This document shows positions 7,101-14,944 of a stretch of 15,096 nucleotides of DNA, in pieces. The DNA lies in NCBI GenBank assembly GCA_964489425.1, contig CAZAYP010000108.1:1-15096 (forward strand), given 5' to 3'. A program made the translations under genes and the position numbers. The stretch's first letter is position 1, and each line of letters opens with the position of its first letter. This stretch comes from CAZAYP01 sp964489425 [NCBI: uncultured Verrucomicrobiota bacterium] (GTDB lineage: Bacteria; Verrucomicrobiota; Kiritimatiellia; RZYC01). The notes beneath the pieces are model-generated. The model worked only from the letters and a program-made list of their open reading frames with translations. It searched no databases and was not told the DNA's origin.

Positions 7101-10100
7101 GAGGATCGTGACGACGTTAGTGTTGGCTCCGGCGGCGCGGGGGGCATAGGTGACATCGAAAGTAAACGACTCGCCCGGCGCGACGGTGGCCGGCAGGGCG
7201 GGCAGGTTGGCAAAGCTGAACGGCTCACCAACGGCGTCCGGGGCGTCCGGCACATCCGGTATCCGCGGCATGTCCATGGCACGCCGGGCGGCCCCGCCGC
7301 GCGGGAGACACTCCGGCTGGCTGCCGACGAGGGAATTGGCGTTCAGGTAGACCTGCTTGCGGCCCAGGGCCAGGGTGTCGGTCCGGGGCATGCCCACGCT
7401 GACGTTGTCGAACCAGCCGGTGGTCACCGTGGTCGGCACCGTGTAGGTCAGCAGGGCCAGGGTGCCGGCGGCGCGGTGCGTATCGCTGCCGGTCCAGACG
7501 AGCGTGCCGTTGGCGTACAAACGGAACTGGCTGCCCACCGCGCTGAACGTCAGACGGTTGGTCGCGGTGGCGCTGGTTTTGATGGCGCTGCTGGCGGTCC
7601 AGGCTTGCAGGGCCGCGTAGCTGCCGCCGTCCTGCCACCATACGGAGTAGTAACCCGCGGCGATTAGAAACAGGTAGCCCTGGCCAATGCCGTCGGCGTC
7701 GAAGTCCGCCGAGGTGCGGAAGGCCAGCCCCTGGCTGTTGTACGCATACCCCTGGCGCCACACGTCCACCTCGACCGCGGCGTCGCCCCAGGTCTGCCCG
7801 CCGTTGTAAACCGAGGTCATGAACTCCTGGGCCGCGCTCCGGGCGCGATACGCATTGCCGACCACGGACCAGTTCGCGTCCACATCCGGCACCCAGCCCG
7901 CAGCTGTGCCGCTGGAGAAGTCGTCCTGGTAGTAGCCGAAGAAGATGTTTTGCACGCTCAAGTCGCGGCCGCCGGGCGGATCGGTGTTGCAGACCACGAT
8001 GTGTTCCGTGCGCGGCGTCGCGGCCGTGACCGTGCCAAACGGGATGAGCAGGTCATTGGTCGGGGCGACCGAATCGAAGACCGCGATGTCGCCGGTGATC
8101 TCGATGACCGTGACCGTGACCGAGCGCAGCAGCGCGCTTTGCGTGATCAGGTTGGAAAACGCCACCGCAGCGACATAGGTGCCGGGCACGATGAGCTGGG
8201 TGTTCACCAGGCTGACGGCGACTTGTTGGGTAGCCATGGGCGCCAGGGTGCCGTCGGCCGGGCTGATCGCCAGCCACGCGGAGGTGCTGCCGGCGGTCCA
8301 GTCCATGGTGTCGAGCGAGCTGTTGGCCAGGGCGTACACCTGCCCGGTGGGCGTGAACGGCCCGCCTTCAAGGCCCCGCCCATGGAAACCGCCGGCCGGT
8401 GCCAGCGCCAGGGGTTCAAGGATACCCAGGTCGATGCTTCGCGTGCGGGCAACGCCCTCGGTGATATTGGAGACGATCAAGGTGCCGCTATACGCCCCGG
8501 GCAACAGGCTGCCGGTGGCCGCCGCTACGCGGGCGGTGATGTCCTGGCTGGCGCCGGCGGCCAGTTCGCCGCCCGCGGGCCGGACCTCGCACCAGGCCTG
8601 CGAGCAGGCGGCCGTCCAGCCCAGGGGAGCGCCAGACGCATTGGCAAGGCGATAGACGCGCTCGGGCGTGTACGGCCCGGGGTAGTAGCCGGCCGCGGAA
8701 AGCCCGGCGGGCGGCTGGATGCCAAGCGCGCCGGCCGCGGGGTCGGCGGCCCCGCGCACGCAGACGTCGTCCACCTGCCACCAGTTGTCATAGTAGGCGT
8801 TATAGTAGTGGAACCGCACCATGACGTTGGTGTGGCCAGCGGCGGCTTCCGTGAGATCAAGGCTGATGACCCCGGGGCCGCGCACGGAGGAGGTTTTGCG
8901 CCAGAGGTTGCTCCAAGGCCCGGCGGCCCCGTTGGCGCTGACGTCCACATCGGCGATCTCGTTGCTGCCATCGGACCCGCTGTAATAGTAATAATCGTTG
9001 TTGAACTGCAGCGAGAGCGACGCATAGCTGCGGTAATCGCCGCTCCCGGACTGCAGCGTGGTGTCCATGCGGACCTTGCCGGCGGCCCAGCTGTCGGCGA
9101 TGGCGAAGATGCCGTCGCCGCCGGTCAGGTTCCCGCGGCCGCCGGGATCATCGAAGCTCCATCCGGCGCCGGTGCCGGCGGTATCGATGTTGGTCCAGCC
9201 GGCGGGCAGGCCGGCGGCAAAGTCCTCGCACCAGACCGGCTCGTCAAAGGCCGTCACGGAGAGGGCGATCCCCCGGGTTTCGGCGCGGCCGTCCGTATGG
9301 TTGGTGAAGGTCATGGTATCGGTGAAGCTGCCCGGCGCGAGGAACGTGGCTGCCGTACTCCACGCGGCCACGACGCTGGTCGCGGCGCCCGCGGGCAGGT
9401 CGCCACCCCGGGGAGTGACTTCCACCCAGGCCTGGGACCAGGTCGCGGTCCAGCTCAGGGTCGCGAGCGAGGCATTGGACAGCAGGTACGCCTGGCTGGC
9501 TGGCGCGAACGGTCCGCCTTCCGTGCCGGAACCGCTGAAGGCTGCGCGCGGCGTGATGCGCAGCGGGATGGGCGCGATCCCGAGATCGAGGAAGTTGGTT
9601 TCGTTGAGTTGGATGGAGACCGTGGCATAGGCGCTGGTGAAATAGCCGTCGGCCGTGGCGGCCACGGCATGCGTGCCCGTGGGCAGGTTCAGGCTGAACT
9701 GGCCGCCGGCCGTGGCGGTGGCGCCGTAGCCGTTGGTGGTGAACACCCGCGCGCCGGCCACCCCGGCGCCGGTAAGCAGGTTGGTCACGGTGCCGCGCAA
9801 CATGCCGATTTCCGGGCTGCCCAGCCGGAAGCTGCCAATGCGCGTGCGCCAGCCGGCATAGCTGGTGCTGGGCAAGTACTCGCTGATGTACCAGAACGTC
9901 ACGTTGTCCACCGGGTCCACGGCCAGCATGCTGTAGTCGCCCCAGCGGGCGTAGGGCGACGTCTGGGACCCGGCGCCGGCCCACAGTTCGGCCTCGCCCT
10001 GGTGCAGGCCGCCGGTGGCATCGTAAACCATGCGGCCGGCATAGCGTACCGAGGGATACGTGCCGGTGCCCGAAACGCTGTAGCCCACGGCCAGGTTGCC

Positions 10101-11441
10101 GTAGCCGTCGAGCGCCGCGCTGCCCATCCAACGGTGGTCGCCGTCCGGGGCAAAGGTGGCCTGCTCATGGATGGCGAACGTCCCGGCGGGCAGGGTGCGC
10201 CGCATTTCATAATACCGCACCCCGGCATGGTCGGCGCCATCGGTATCCACCGTGTGGCATACGGTCAAGCTTTCATGGCCGCCGAAGTTGCGGTACTGCA
10301 ACCGGTGCATCAGGCGGTCGGCAATAGCGTCCAGCTTCTGGGACGTGCCCGGTTGCGGGATGTTGTTGCGGCCGCCGGAGAACGCGGAGTCGAAGGCCGC
10401 CACCTCGTTGGTGTAGTTGGGCTGCCCGCCGTCGCCGAAGGTGGTGTTGGCGGGGTTGTCCCAGTCCACGTGGAACTCCCAGGTGTACAGCGTGTCCACC
10501 GGGCTCATGCCCCAGGAATCGTCGTCGATCATGGCGAAGTAGCAGGGCGCGCCGGAGGGGGGCAGGGGACCATCCAGGTCGGCCGGCAGCATGCCGCCGA
10601 AGTTGATGTTTACCGTGGCCAGGTCAATGTACTGGTAGGTGGCGTCGGGGTCGCCGGCCAACATCTTGTCGCGCTCGAACACGAAGACGCCCGCGCCGCC
10701 CCAGGAATTGCCGGCAAACTGGTTGTCGGTCATGTAGTATCCGTCCGGCCACACGCCAAACTTGGGGTAATCGTTCATCTTGGTGTTGGGCATCTCAAAG
10801 TCATAGAGGTTCCACGCGCCCAGGGGGTCGCCGGTCTGGGACACGCCGATAACCTCATGGCAGGGCGAGACGCTGACGATGAACTGGCTGATAAACCAGC
10901 GGTCAGCCAAGTGGTCGTAGAGCACGACCGGGTCGCCGTCATCGGAGGTCGAGGCCGGGGCCGGGAACCCGGCGGCGGCGAACAACTCGCTCATGAGCAT
11001 GGGCGCGATCAGGTTGGTGCCGGTGACCTTGTCATAGATACAAAAGTGCATATTGACCATGCAGATGTAGTGATCGGGTCCCACGTCGCCATTGGGATCC
11101 GGCGGATGCACGCCGTCCAGGTTGCTGACGCCGTCAAACGTGATCAACGGCGCGGGCATGACCCGTGGCGCATGGCGATCCTGCAGCACCGGATCCATGC
11201 TGGCATACGCGCGGCCGGCGGCCTCTGTCCGGGGCAGGCGGCGCAGCGGCACTTCGCGCGCCGGGTCCACGGCCGGCGCGGCCCGGCGGGGTGCGGCGGC
11301 GGCCAGGTCGCGCAGCGGGGGCGTGGTTCCCGCCGCCGAGGCTTGGCGCACCATGGGCCCCGCGGGAGCGGCGGCGGCTGTGGCAGCCAGACTGGCCAGA
11401 ATAACGGCCATCGTTATGGCAGACAACATTGCTATGCGCAT
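4116..11441 (-). CDS. Giant exported multidomain protein with BACON-like, CarboxypepD_reg-like, LamG-like and beta-propeller domains
   Basis: This 2441-residue protein has a signal peptide (MRIAMLSAITMAVILASLAA, Ala-rich cleavage region near 25) and no clear membrane anchor, so it is probably secreted or surface-bound. Rough order: secreted PPDPNGDVGPDHY-type domain (100-545); CarboxypepD_reg-like (547-625); BACON-like 1 (627-732); jelly-roll/MAM-like with a WWQVDDVCV end (733-895); BACON-like 2 and 3 (904-1005, 1010-1110); HYDIN/choice-of-anchor-D-like Ig domain (1113-1464) split by a LamG-like domain (about 1173-1352); second CarboxypepD_reg-like (1467-1545); BACON-like 4 (from about 1560) split by a beta-propeller (1638-1850); BACON-like 5 (1931-2034); nidogen-like domain (2060-2227); GEHGMITPAGA repeat (2241-2290); C-terminal domain with a DEDPDADSF Ca-binding-like loop. 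No catalytic motif is evident. Adhesion or glycan/protein binding is inferred. A GGGGGGAA ribosome binding site precedes the ATG. Confidence 0.9.
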   Translation of the reverse strand: MRIAMLSAITMAVILASLAATAAAAPAGPMVRQASAAGTTPPLRDLAAAAPRRAAPAVDPAREVPLRRLPRTEAAGRAYASMDPVLQDRHAPRVMPAPLITFDGVSNLDGVHPPDPNGDVGPDHYICMVNMHFCIYDKVTGTNLIAPMLMSELFAAAGFPAPASTSDDGDPVVLYDHLADRWFISQFIVSVSPCHEVIGVSQTGDPLGAWNLYDFEMPNTKMNDYPKFGVWPDGYYMTDNQFAGNSWGGAGVFVFERDKMLAGDPDATYQYIDLATVNINFGGMLPADLDGPLPPSGAPCYFAMIDDDSWGMSPVDTLYTWEFHVDWDNPANTTFGDGGQPNYTNEVAAFDSAFSGGRNNIPQPGTSQKLDAIADRLMHRLQYRNFGGHESLTVCHTVDTDGADHAGVRYYEMRRTLPAGTFAIHEQATFAPDGDHRWMGSAALDGYGNLAVGYSVSGTGTYPSVRYAGRMVYDATGGLHQGEAELWAGAGSQTSPYARWGDYSMLAVDPVDNVTFWYISEYLPSTSYAGWRTRIGSFRLGSPEIGMLRGTVTNLLTGAGVAGARVFTTNGYGATATAGGQFSLNLPTGTHAVAATADGYFTSAYATVSIQLNETNFLDLGIAPIPLRITPRAAFSGSGTEGGPFAPASQAYLLSNASLATLSWTATWSQAWVEVTPRGGDLPAGAATSVVAAWSTAATFLAPGSFTDTMTFTNHTDGRAETRGIALSVTAFDEPVWCEDFAAGLPAGWTNIDTAGTGAGWSFDDPGGRGNLTGGDGIFAIADSWAAGKVRMDTTLQSGSGDYRSYASLSLQFNNDYYYYSGSDGSNEIADVDVSANGAAGPWSNLWRKTSSVRGPGVISLDLTEAAAGHTNVMVRFHYYNAYYDNWWQVDDVCVRGAADPAAGALGIQPPAGLSAAGYYPGPYTPERVYRLANASGAPLGWTAACSQAWCEVRPAGGELAAGASQDITARVAAATGSLLPGAYSGTLIVSNITEGVARTRSIDLGILEPLALAPAGGFHGRGLEGGPFTPTGQVYALANSSLDTMDWTAGSTSAWLAISPADGTLAPMATQQVAVSLVNTQLIVPGTYVAAVAFSNLITQSALLRSVTVTVIEITGDIAVFDSVAPTNDLLIPFGTVTAATPRTEHIVVCNTDPPGGRDLSVQNIFFGYYQDDFSSGTAAGWVPDVDANWSVVGNAYRARSAAQEFMTSVYNGGQTWGDAAVEVDVWRQGYAYNSQGLAFRTSADFDADGIGQGYLFLIAAGYYSVWWQDGGSYAALQAWTASSAIKTSATATNRLTFSAVGSQFRLYANGTLVWTGSDTHRAAGTLALLTYTVPTTVTTGWFDNVSVGMPRTDTLALGRKQVYLNANSLVGSQPECLPRGGAARRAMDMPRIPDVPDAPDAVGEPFSFANLPALPATVAPGESFTFDVTYAPRAAGANTNVVTILSNDNEDPWVQVNVNGRAAAGGITGRVTAIHSGAPLARATVTAANGTTNLYAVTDTNGGYRLNLLIGSWTVSASAANYATGTVAGLVISNDMVLVQDFALAGAQLFYAPTGITATLAWSTQATNTLWLTNTGPLAVAWQAYPVTRSASGHAPVSIPAVAPPPAATAAAAAMGRAPAHKPVESSEPIMAAPERELCYGIDMLNNQFVSFYTDGPGTFTTIGYTDGNLVPAITFLDDDFGRVYGLDLDMAELITLDTSDGSKTVIGAATPAAGHVWTSLAAAPDGTLYGVSYASSLNKLYRIDPATGAATFVGDITGATMVIGIAVHAMGAMYGLDIATDMLLRIDPATGAGTAVGSVGFNANYVQGMDFDDASGTLYLAAYNDTAGRGELRVADLATGATALIGPFQGDTEMNIAVASSAQAAWVTLATNASTLAPESTTAVQVIFDTTAVPNTPSTNEGYLVFNGSYVNTVPDMPLSLVIIPDPLGVEPFGVQVISGSEGGPFLPVAISYAITNRSGGALDWTLSGAAAWLDVAPTNGALLPGGSGSITASANAVADTLAVGIYTSTLALVNQDTGVISFHPVTLSVRPIVPDYFTEMFTTNNDLSGLALTLTTNGSIDFYAACLTPIASFPTDPAGSTPVVLTDDSSVQVNLLGGAAVQLYGENYTNLFIGSNGYLTFGAGDTTYTESMAAHFNRPRVSALFKDLNPATAGSVSWTQLADRVVVTYQGVPEWGLATSNRFQVELFFDGAIRVAWLDLAARGGLAGISAGDGIPAGFQASHLSAYPACGLTPTNYTITATAGEHGMITPAGAVAVAMGAATNFLVQSDTFFHITDIRTNGASIGYAFGSITTNFLFWWSNIVAAGAVHATLGPDLAHRGTPVWWLASHGWTQDFSTAEDEDPDADSFWTWQEYLADTLPRNPTSYPRVEISLQGLLFSASTGRLYDVQANTNPAASGWYDLYTNLPGTGTMMTLPLSTQQQHLLYRFWVGPPPGE

Positions 11442-11464
11442 TGATCGTTCCCCCCTGTTGTCCG

Positions 11465-11491
11465 GTGCCGCGCCTGGACCTGGGCGCGCAC
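11465..11491 (-). other. Bulged GC-rich hairpin between nadA and the giant gene
   Basis: In the 57-bp gap, the minus strand reads GTGCGCGCC, an 8-base loop, then GGCGCGGCAC. These arms pair over nine base pairs with one bulged G. No T-run follows (CGGACAACAGG comes next), so it is not a classic terminator. It could weaken read-through from nadA or stabilise the nadA 3' end. No obvious separate promoter for the giant gene was seen in the gap. Confidence 0.4.
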
Positions 11492-11498
11492 GTTCCGG

Positions 11499-12446
11499 TC
11501 ACCCTAGCCGGAGCATATTCTCTATGGACCGCAGCGCGCGGGTGCGGGTCGGTTCTTCAACCTTAACCGTGGGCCGCAGTTCCTGCAGCGACCAGAGCAC
11601 CTTCTCCAGCGTGATCTTCTTCATGTTGGGACAAACCGCCCGGTCGCTGACCTGGTAAAAATGTTTCGCGGGATTTTCCTTGCGCAGCCGGTGCAGGATC
11701 CCCTCCTCGGTGGCGATGATGAACTCGGTGGCCCGGGACTGGGTCACGAAGCGGCACATCTGGCCGGTGGACAGCACCTCGTCGGCCACGGCCCGCACGG
11801 GCGGCGGGCATTCGGGGTGGGCCAGCGCCAGGGCCGCCGGATGCTGCGCCTTCAGCCCGGCGATATCTTCCGGGCTGATGCGCACGTGGGTCGGACAATA
11901 GCCGGGCCAGAGCACCATTTTCCGGCCGGTCTTTTCTTCGACGAAGCTGCCCAGGTGTCGGTCCGGTACAAAGATGATTTCCGGCGCATCGGCATAGGCC
12001 TGGACGATTTTAACCGCATTGGCCGAGGTGCAGCAACAGTCGCTTTCCGCCTTCACCTCGGCCGTGCTGTTGACGTAGCAGATGACCTTCGCTTGCGGGT
12101 GCTGGCGCTTAAGGTCACGCAGTTGCTCGGCATTGATCATGTCGGCCATGGGGCAGCCGGCGTGCGCATCCGGCAGCAGCACGGTTTTGTCCGGGTTCAG
12201 GATGGCCGCGGTCTCGGCCATGAAGTGGACTCCGCAGAAAACGATTACCCGGGCCTTGACCTGCGCCGCCTGCCGGCTCAACTCCAGCGAATCGCCGTTG
12301 AAATCCGCGATGTCCTGGATTTCCGGCCGCTGGTAGTTGTGCGCCAGGATAACCGCCTCGTGCCGGGCTTTCAGTTGGGCAATCTGGCCGTGGATCGCGG
12401 ACGTAAACACGTGGCCGTCCGACATGGCATGGGGCGTTGCTGTCAT
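11499..12446 (-). CDS. nadA: Quinolinate synthase
   Basis: NadA condenses iminoaspartate with dihydroxyacetone phosphate to quinolinate, the de novo entry to NAD, using an oxygen-sensitive [4Fe-4S] cluster. The roughly 315-residue product shows the family's landmarks: VILAHNYQRPEIQDIAD near the start, GDSLELSRQAA, VIVFCGVHFMAETAAIL with Cys71, CCCTSANAVKIV, PGYCPTHVRI with Cys184, GHPECP-like AHPECPPPV, and VCPNMKKITLEKV with Cys272. The three separated Cys are the expected cluster ligands. Three ATGs are possible: 12533, 12446 and 12425. I prefer 12446 because a TATACT -10 box at 12489-12484 would place the transcript start downstream of 12533; none has a strong ribosome binding site. nadB and nadC are not in the window. 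It lies upstream of the giant gene on the same strand and divergent from pnuC-nadR. Confidence 0.96.
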   Translation of the reverse strand: MTATPHAMSDGHVFTSAIHGQIAQLKARHEAVILAHNYQRPEIQDIADFNGDSLELSRQAAQVKARVIVFCGVHFMAETAAILNPDKTVLLPDAHAGCPMADMINAEQLRDLKRQHPQAKVICYVNSTAEVKAESDCCCTSANAVKIVQAYADAPEIIFVPDRHLGSFVEEKTGRKMVLWPGYCPTHVRISPEDIAGLKAQHPAALALAHPECPPPVRAVADEVLSTGQMCRFVTQSRATEFIIATEEGILHRLRKENPAKHFYQVSDRAVCPNMKKITLEKVLWSLQELRPTVKVEEPTRTRALRSIENMLRLG

Positions 12447-12483
12447 CGCGGGTTCATGGTTCCATGCTGTCTGCCTGGGATCA

Positions 12484-12489
12484 AGTATA
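12484..12489 (-). promoter_or_regulatory. Candidate -10 box of nadA
   Basis: TATACT on the minus strand is close to the consensus -10 and sits about 38 bases before the preferred nadA ATG. The -35 region is poor. A TTGAAC lies only 8 bases upstream, so it is too close to serve. The site would be consistent with an activated promoter or a weak one; no NadR, NiaR or NrtR operator was recognised. Confidence 0.35.
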
Positions 12490-12619
12490 AACCGCGCGTT
12501 CAATGCCGGCTTGCAGAGAGGGTGGGCTGCCATTACCGTGGGCCCATGCAGTCGGACGCACGAATGGACATGGGATGCCAGCCGGGCTCAAGCCCTGTTT
12601 CATCAAACCGGCCTTGTCT

Positions 12620-13174
12620 ATGTTGACGTGGATGGAGGTCGCGGCCGTGGTGGCCGGCTTGCTCTGCGTAGGATTGACCATCCGGCAGAGCGTCTGGTGC
12701 TGGCCCACCGGCCTGGTCCAGGTGGGCCTCTACATTTTCATCTTTTACGACGTCAAGCTGTACTCGGATCTCGTGTTGCACGTGATCTACGTGGGCCTGC
12801 AGGTGTACGGCTGGCATCACTGGCTGCATGGCGGGCGCGGGCACAGCCGCCTGGCGGTGTCCCGGCTGCCGTTCCGGGCGCGGATGGCCTGGGTGGTGAC
12901 GGCGCTGGCCGGCACGGCGGCCTGGGGCTGGGGCATGGCGCGGTGGACGGATGCCGCGCTGCCGTACTGGGATGCGTTCACGACCGTGGCCAGCCTGGTG
13001 GCCCAGTGGCTCATGACCTGCAAGCGGCTTGAGAGCTGGCTGTTCTGGATCGCCGTGGACGTGGTGGCGATCGGCGTGTACCTCGCCAAGGAACTCTACC
13101 CGACGGCCGGGCTGTACGCCGTGTTCCTGGTCATGGCCGGCGCCGGATGGGTCGCCTGGCGGCGGGCTTCATGA
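12620..13174 (+). CDS. pnuC: Nicotinamide riboside transporter PnuC
   Basis: PnuC is an inner-membrane facilitator for nicotinamide riboside, trapped inside the cell when phosphorylated by NadR. The 184-residue product is highly hydrophobic with about seven membrane segments (approximately 4-22, 29-43, 49-68, 89-107, 117-132, 139-155, 161-180). Family motifs are [20 protein letters not shown] (21-40) and the [19 protein letters not shown] block (129-147) in the second half. The start is chosen at [15 protein letters not shown], where similarity to the family begins. Upstream ATGs (12503, 12575) would add a non-hydrophobic, family-foreign leader, and no start has a strong ribosome binding site. 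It overlaps nadR by ATGA, placing uptake and phosphorylation in one transcription unit. A weak plus-strand promoter-like pair (TTGCAG near 12511, TACCGT 17 bases later) is the only promoter candidate seen. Confidence 0.93.
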   Translation: MLTWMEVAAVVAGLLCVGLTIRQSVWCWPTGLVQVGLYIFIFYDVKLYSDLVLHVIYVGLQVYGWHHWLHGGRGHSRLAVSRLPFRARMAWVVTALAGTAAWGWGMARWTDAALPYWDAFTTVASLVAQWLMTCKRLESWLFWIAVDVVAIGVYLAKELYPTAGLYAVFLVMAGAGWVAWRRAS

Positions 13175-14154
13175 AAACCGGGCTGACACTGGGCAAATAT
13201 GCGCCGCTGCACCAGGGCCACCAGCTGGTGATCGAAACGGCCCTCGCGCAGGTCGACCGCCTGATCGTGCTGGTGTACGGTGCCGCCGAGGTTACCACCG
13301 TGCCGCTGGCCGTCAGGGCGGGCTGGATCCGGCGGCTGTACCCGCAGGCCGAGGTGATCGAGGCCTGCGACGGGCCCACCACGGTCGGGGCTACGCCGGA
13401 GATCATGCGTGTCCACGATGAGTACCTGCGGCGCGTGCTCCAGGGCCGCCGCGTGACCCATTTCTTTTCAAGCGAGTTTTACGGCGCGCATGTCAGCCGG
13501 GCGCTGGGCGCCGCGGATTGCCGCGTGGACGAAACCCGCACGCGCGTGCCGGTCTCGGGAACCGCGATTCGCCGCGACCTTTTTCGCCACCGTCGCTTTG
13601 TGCCACAGGAGGTGTACTGGGACCTGCTGGTCAAGGCCGTGTTTCTTGGCGCGCCGTCGACCGGCAAAACCACCTTGGCTGCGGCGCTGGCGCGCCAGTT
13701 GGGTACGGCCTGGGTGCCGGAATACGGCCGCGAGTACTGGGACCAGCACCAGCGTGGGCGGCGGCTTGAGCCGGAGCAGTTGGTGGAGATCGCCGAGGGC
13801 CACCGCGCACGCGAGGAGGCCATCGCGCGGGACGCGGATCGCTACCTCTTCGTGGACACGGATGCCACCACCACCTGCATGTTCGCGCGCTATTACCACG
13901 GCGCCGCCTTGCCGCGCCTGGCCGCGCTGGCGGATGAAGCCCGCCAACGCTACGACCTGTTTTTCCTGTGCGGCGACGAGATCCCGTATGCGGCCACCTG
14001 GGACCGTTCGGGCCCGGTCCAACGGACCGAGTTCCAGCAGCAAACCCGGGCGGATCTGGATCGCCGGGGCACGCCATACATCCTGCTGACCGGGCCGCTC
14101 CCGGAGCGGATGGCCACCGTGGCCGCGGCGCTGGCTGGGGTCAGACGATTTTGA
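13171..14154 (+). CDS. nadR: Bifunctional NMN adenylyltransferase / nicotinamide riboside kinase, NadR-type without HTH
   Basis: The 327-residue protein joins two cytoplasmic enzymes. The N-terminal nucleotidyltransferase (1-150) has [10 protein letters not shown] (8-17; His14 and His17) and VSGTAIR (128-134), which bind ATP and NMN. The C-terminal kinase (155-327) has a Walker [10 protein letters not shown] (160-168) and a Walker B-like FVDTD (227-231), and phosphorylates nicotinamide riboside to NMN. Together they turn riboside into NAD in two steps. The enterobacterial protein also carries an N-terminal DNA-binding HTH; that is absent here, so this NadR is probably enzymatic only. The ATG overlaps the pnuC stop (ATGA), and GGCGGCGGG upstream may help re-initiation. 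A start at 13147 would extend into pnuC with no family residues. The 3' end overlaps ppk2 convergently. Confidence 0.95.
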   Translation: MKTGLTLGKYAPLHQGHQLVIETALAQVDRLIVLVYGAAEVTTVPLAVRAGWIRRLYPQAEVIEACDGPTTVGATPEIMRVHDEYLRRVLQGRRVTHFFSSEFYGAHVSRALGAADCRVDETRTRVPVSGTAIRRDLFRHRRFVPQEVYWDLLVKAVFLGAPSTGKTTLAAALARQLGTAWVPEYGREYWDQHQRGRRLEPEQLVEIAEGHRAREEAIARDADRYLFVDTDATTTCMFARYYHGAALPRLAALADEARQRYDLFFLCGDEIPYAATWDRSGPVQRTEFQQQTRADLDRRGTPYILLTGPLPERMATVAAALAGVRRF

Positions 14155-14944
14155 TGGTGCTCAGGTCGCACTGCGGCTGCGGCCGCTGGATGCGCAGCCC
14201 CCTCAGAGCGTCCACGATGATCCCGCCCACGAGGTAGTTGCGGTACCACTTGTGATCCGCCGGGATCACGTACCAAGGGGCCCACGCCGTGCTCGTCCGC
14301 GCCAGCGTCTCGTCGTACGCTTGCATGTACTTGGGCCAGAGCAGTCGCTCCTTGGCGTCCGCCGGCGAGATCTTCCACTGCTTGTCCGGGGTGTCCAAGC
14401 GCTCCTGCAGGCGCTGCTTCTGCTCGTTTTTGCTGATGTGCAGGAAAAACTTCAGGATCGTCGTGCCCTCATCCGCCAGCATGCGCTCAAACTGGTTGAT
14501 ATGCTCGTAGCGCCGGGACCACGTTGACTTGGGCACCAGGTCGTGAACGCGCACCACCAGCACGTCTTCGTAGTGGCTGCGGTTGAAGATCACGATCTCG
14601 CCCGCCGCCGGCACGTGCGGGTGGATGCGCCAGAGGTAGTCGTGGGCCAGCTCAACCGGCGTCGGCTGCTTGAAGCTGGCCACCTTGACGCCCTGGGGGT
14701 TGACGCCATCGAACACGCGGCGGATGGTGCCGTCCTTGCCGGCGGTATCCATGCCCTGCAGGATGATGAGCAGCTTGTGGCGGTGTTCGGCATGCAGCCG
14801 CTCCTGCAAGTCCACCAGCTTGTCCGTGTGCTTCGCCATGGCGTCCCGCGCAGCTTGCTTGCCGTCGGGGAAGGCGGCGGTCTCGGACGGATCGTAATCC
14901 GCCAGCTTTACTTTGTGGTCCGGCTTGACTCGATAACGTTTCAT
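14141..14944 (-). CDS. ppk2: PPK2-family polyphosphate kinase, class III-like
   Basis: PPK2 enzymes transfer phosphate between polyphosphate and nucleotides in the cytoplasm. This 267-residue single-domain protein (PF03976) has Walker A GMDTAGKDGT (64-73), the Walker B region VIFNRSHYEDVLVVRV (118-133), and a lid helix ISKNEQKQRLQERLD (170-184). The pattern and length (MKRYRVKPD start, FDGVNPQGVKVASF, EFERMLADEGTTILKFFLHIS-like block) recall, from memory, short class III enzymes such as that of Meiothermus ruber, which phosphorylate both AMP and ADP; the class is inferred. AAGGAG lies ten bases before the ATG. The last 14 bases overlap the nadR 3' end convergently. An upstream frame ending in ATGA at this start suggests a possible former gene partner. 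Confidence 0.95.
   Translation of the reverse strand: MKRYRVKPDHKVKLADYDPSETAAFPDGKQAARDAMAKHTDKLVDLQERLHAEHRHKLLIILQGMDTAGKDGTIRRVFDGVNPQGVKVASFKQPTPVELAHDYLWRIHPHVPAAGEIVIFNRSHYEDVLVVRVHDLVPKSTWSRRYEHINQFERMLADEGTTILKFFLHISKNEQKQRLQERLDTPDKQWKISPADAKERLLWPKYMQAYDETLARTSTAWAPWYVIPADHKWYRNYLVGGIIVDALRGLRIQRPQPQCDLSTIKIV

Noticed and set aside
7950-11444. A 1164-codon open frame on the plus strand opposite the giant gene
   Set aside because: Antisense to a gene with signal peptide and recognisable domains. Its translation is Gly/Ala/Arg/His-rich without motifs, as expected when GC-rich codons remove stops on the opposite strand.
12447-12533. Longer nadA starting at 12533
   Set aside because: The extra residues are not NadA-like, and the TATACT -10 candidate lies inside the extension; the start nevertheless remains uncertain.
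12503-12619. Longer pnuC starting at 12503
   Set aside because: The leader is not hydrophobic, does not resemble PnuC and occupies the divergent promoter region.
12447-12619. NAD-related riboswitch or NadR/NrtR operator upstream of nadA or pnuC
   Set aside because: Only weak short stems (for example GGGC/GCCC near 12584) were seen; no known motif could be matched by eye.
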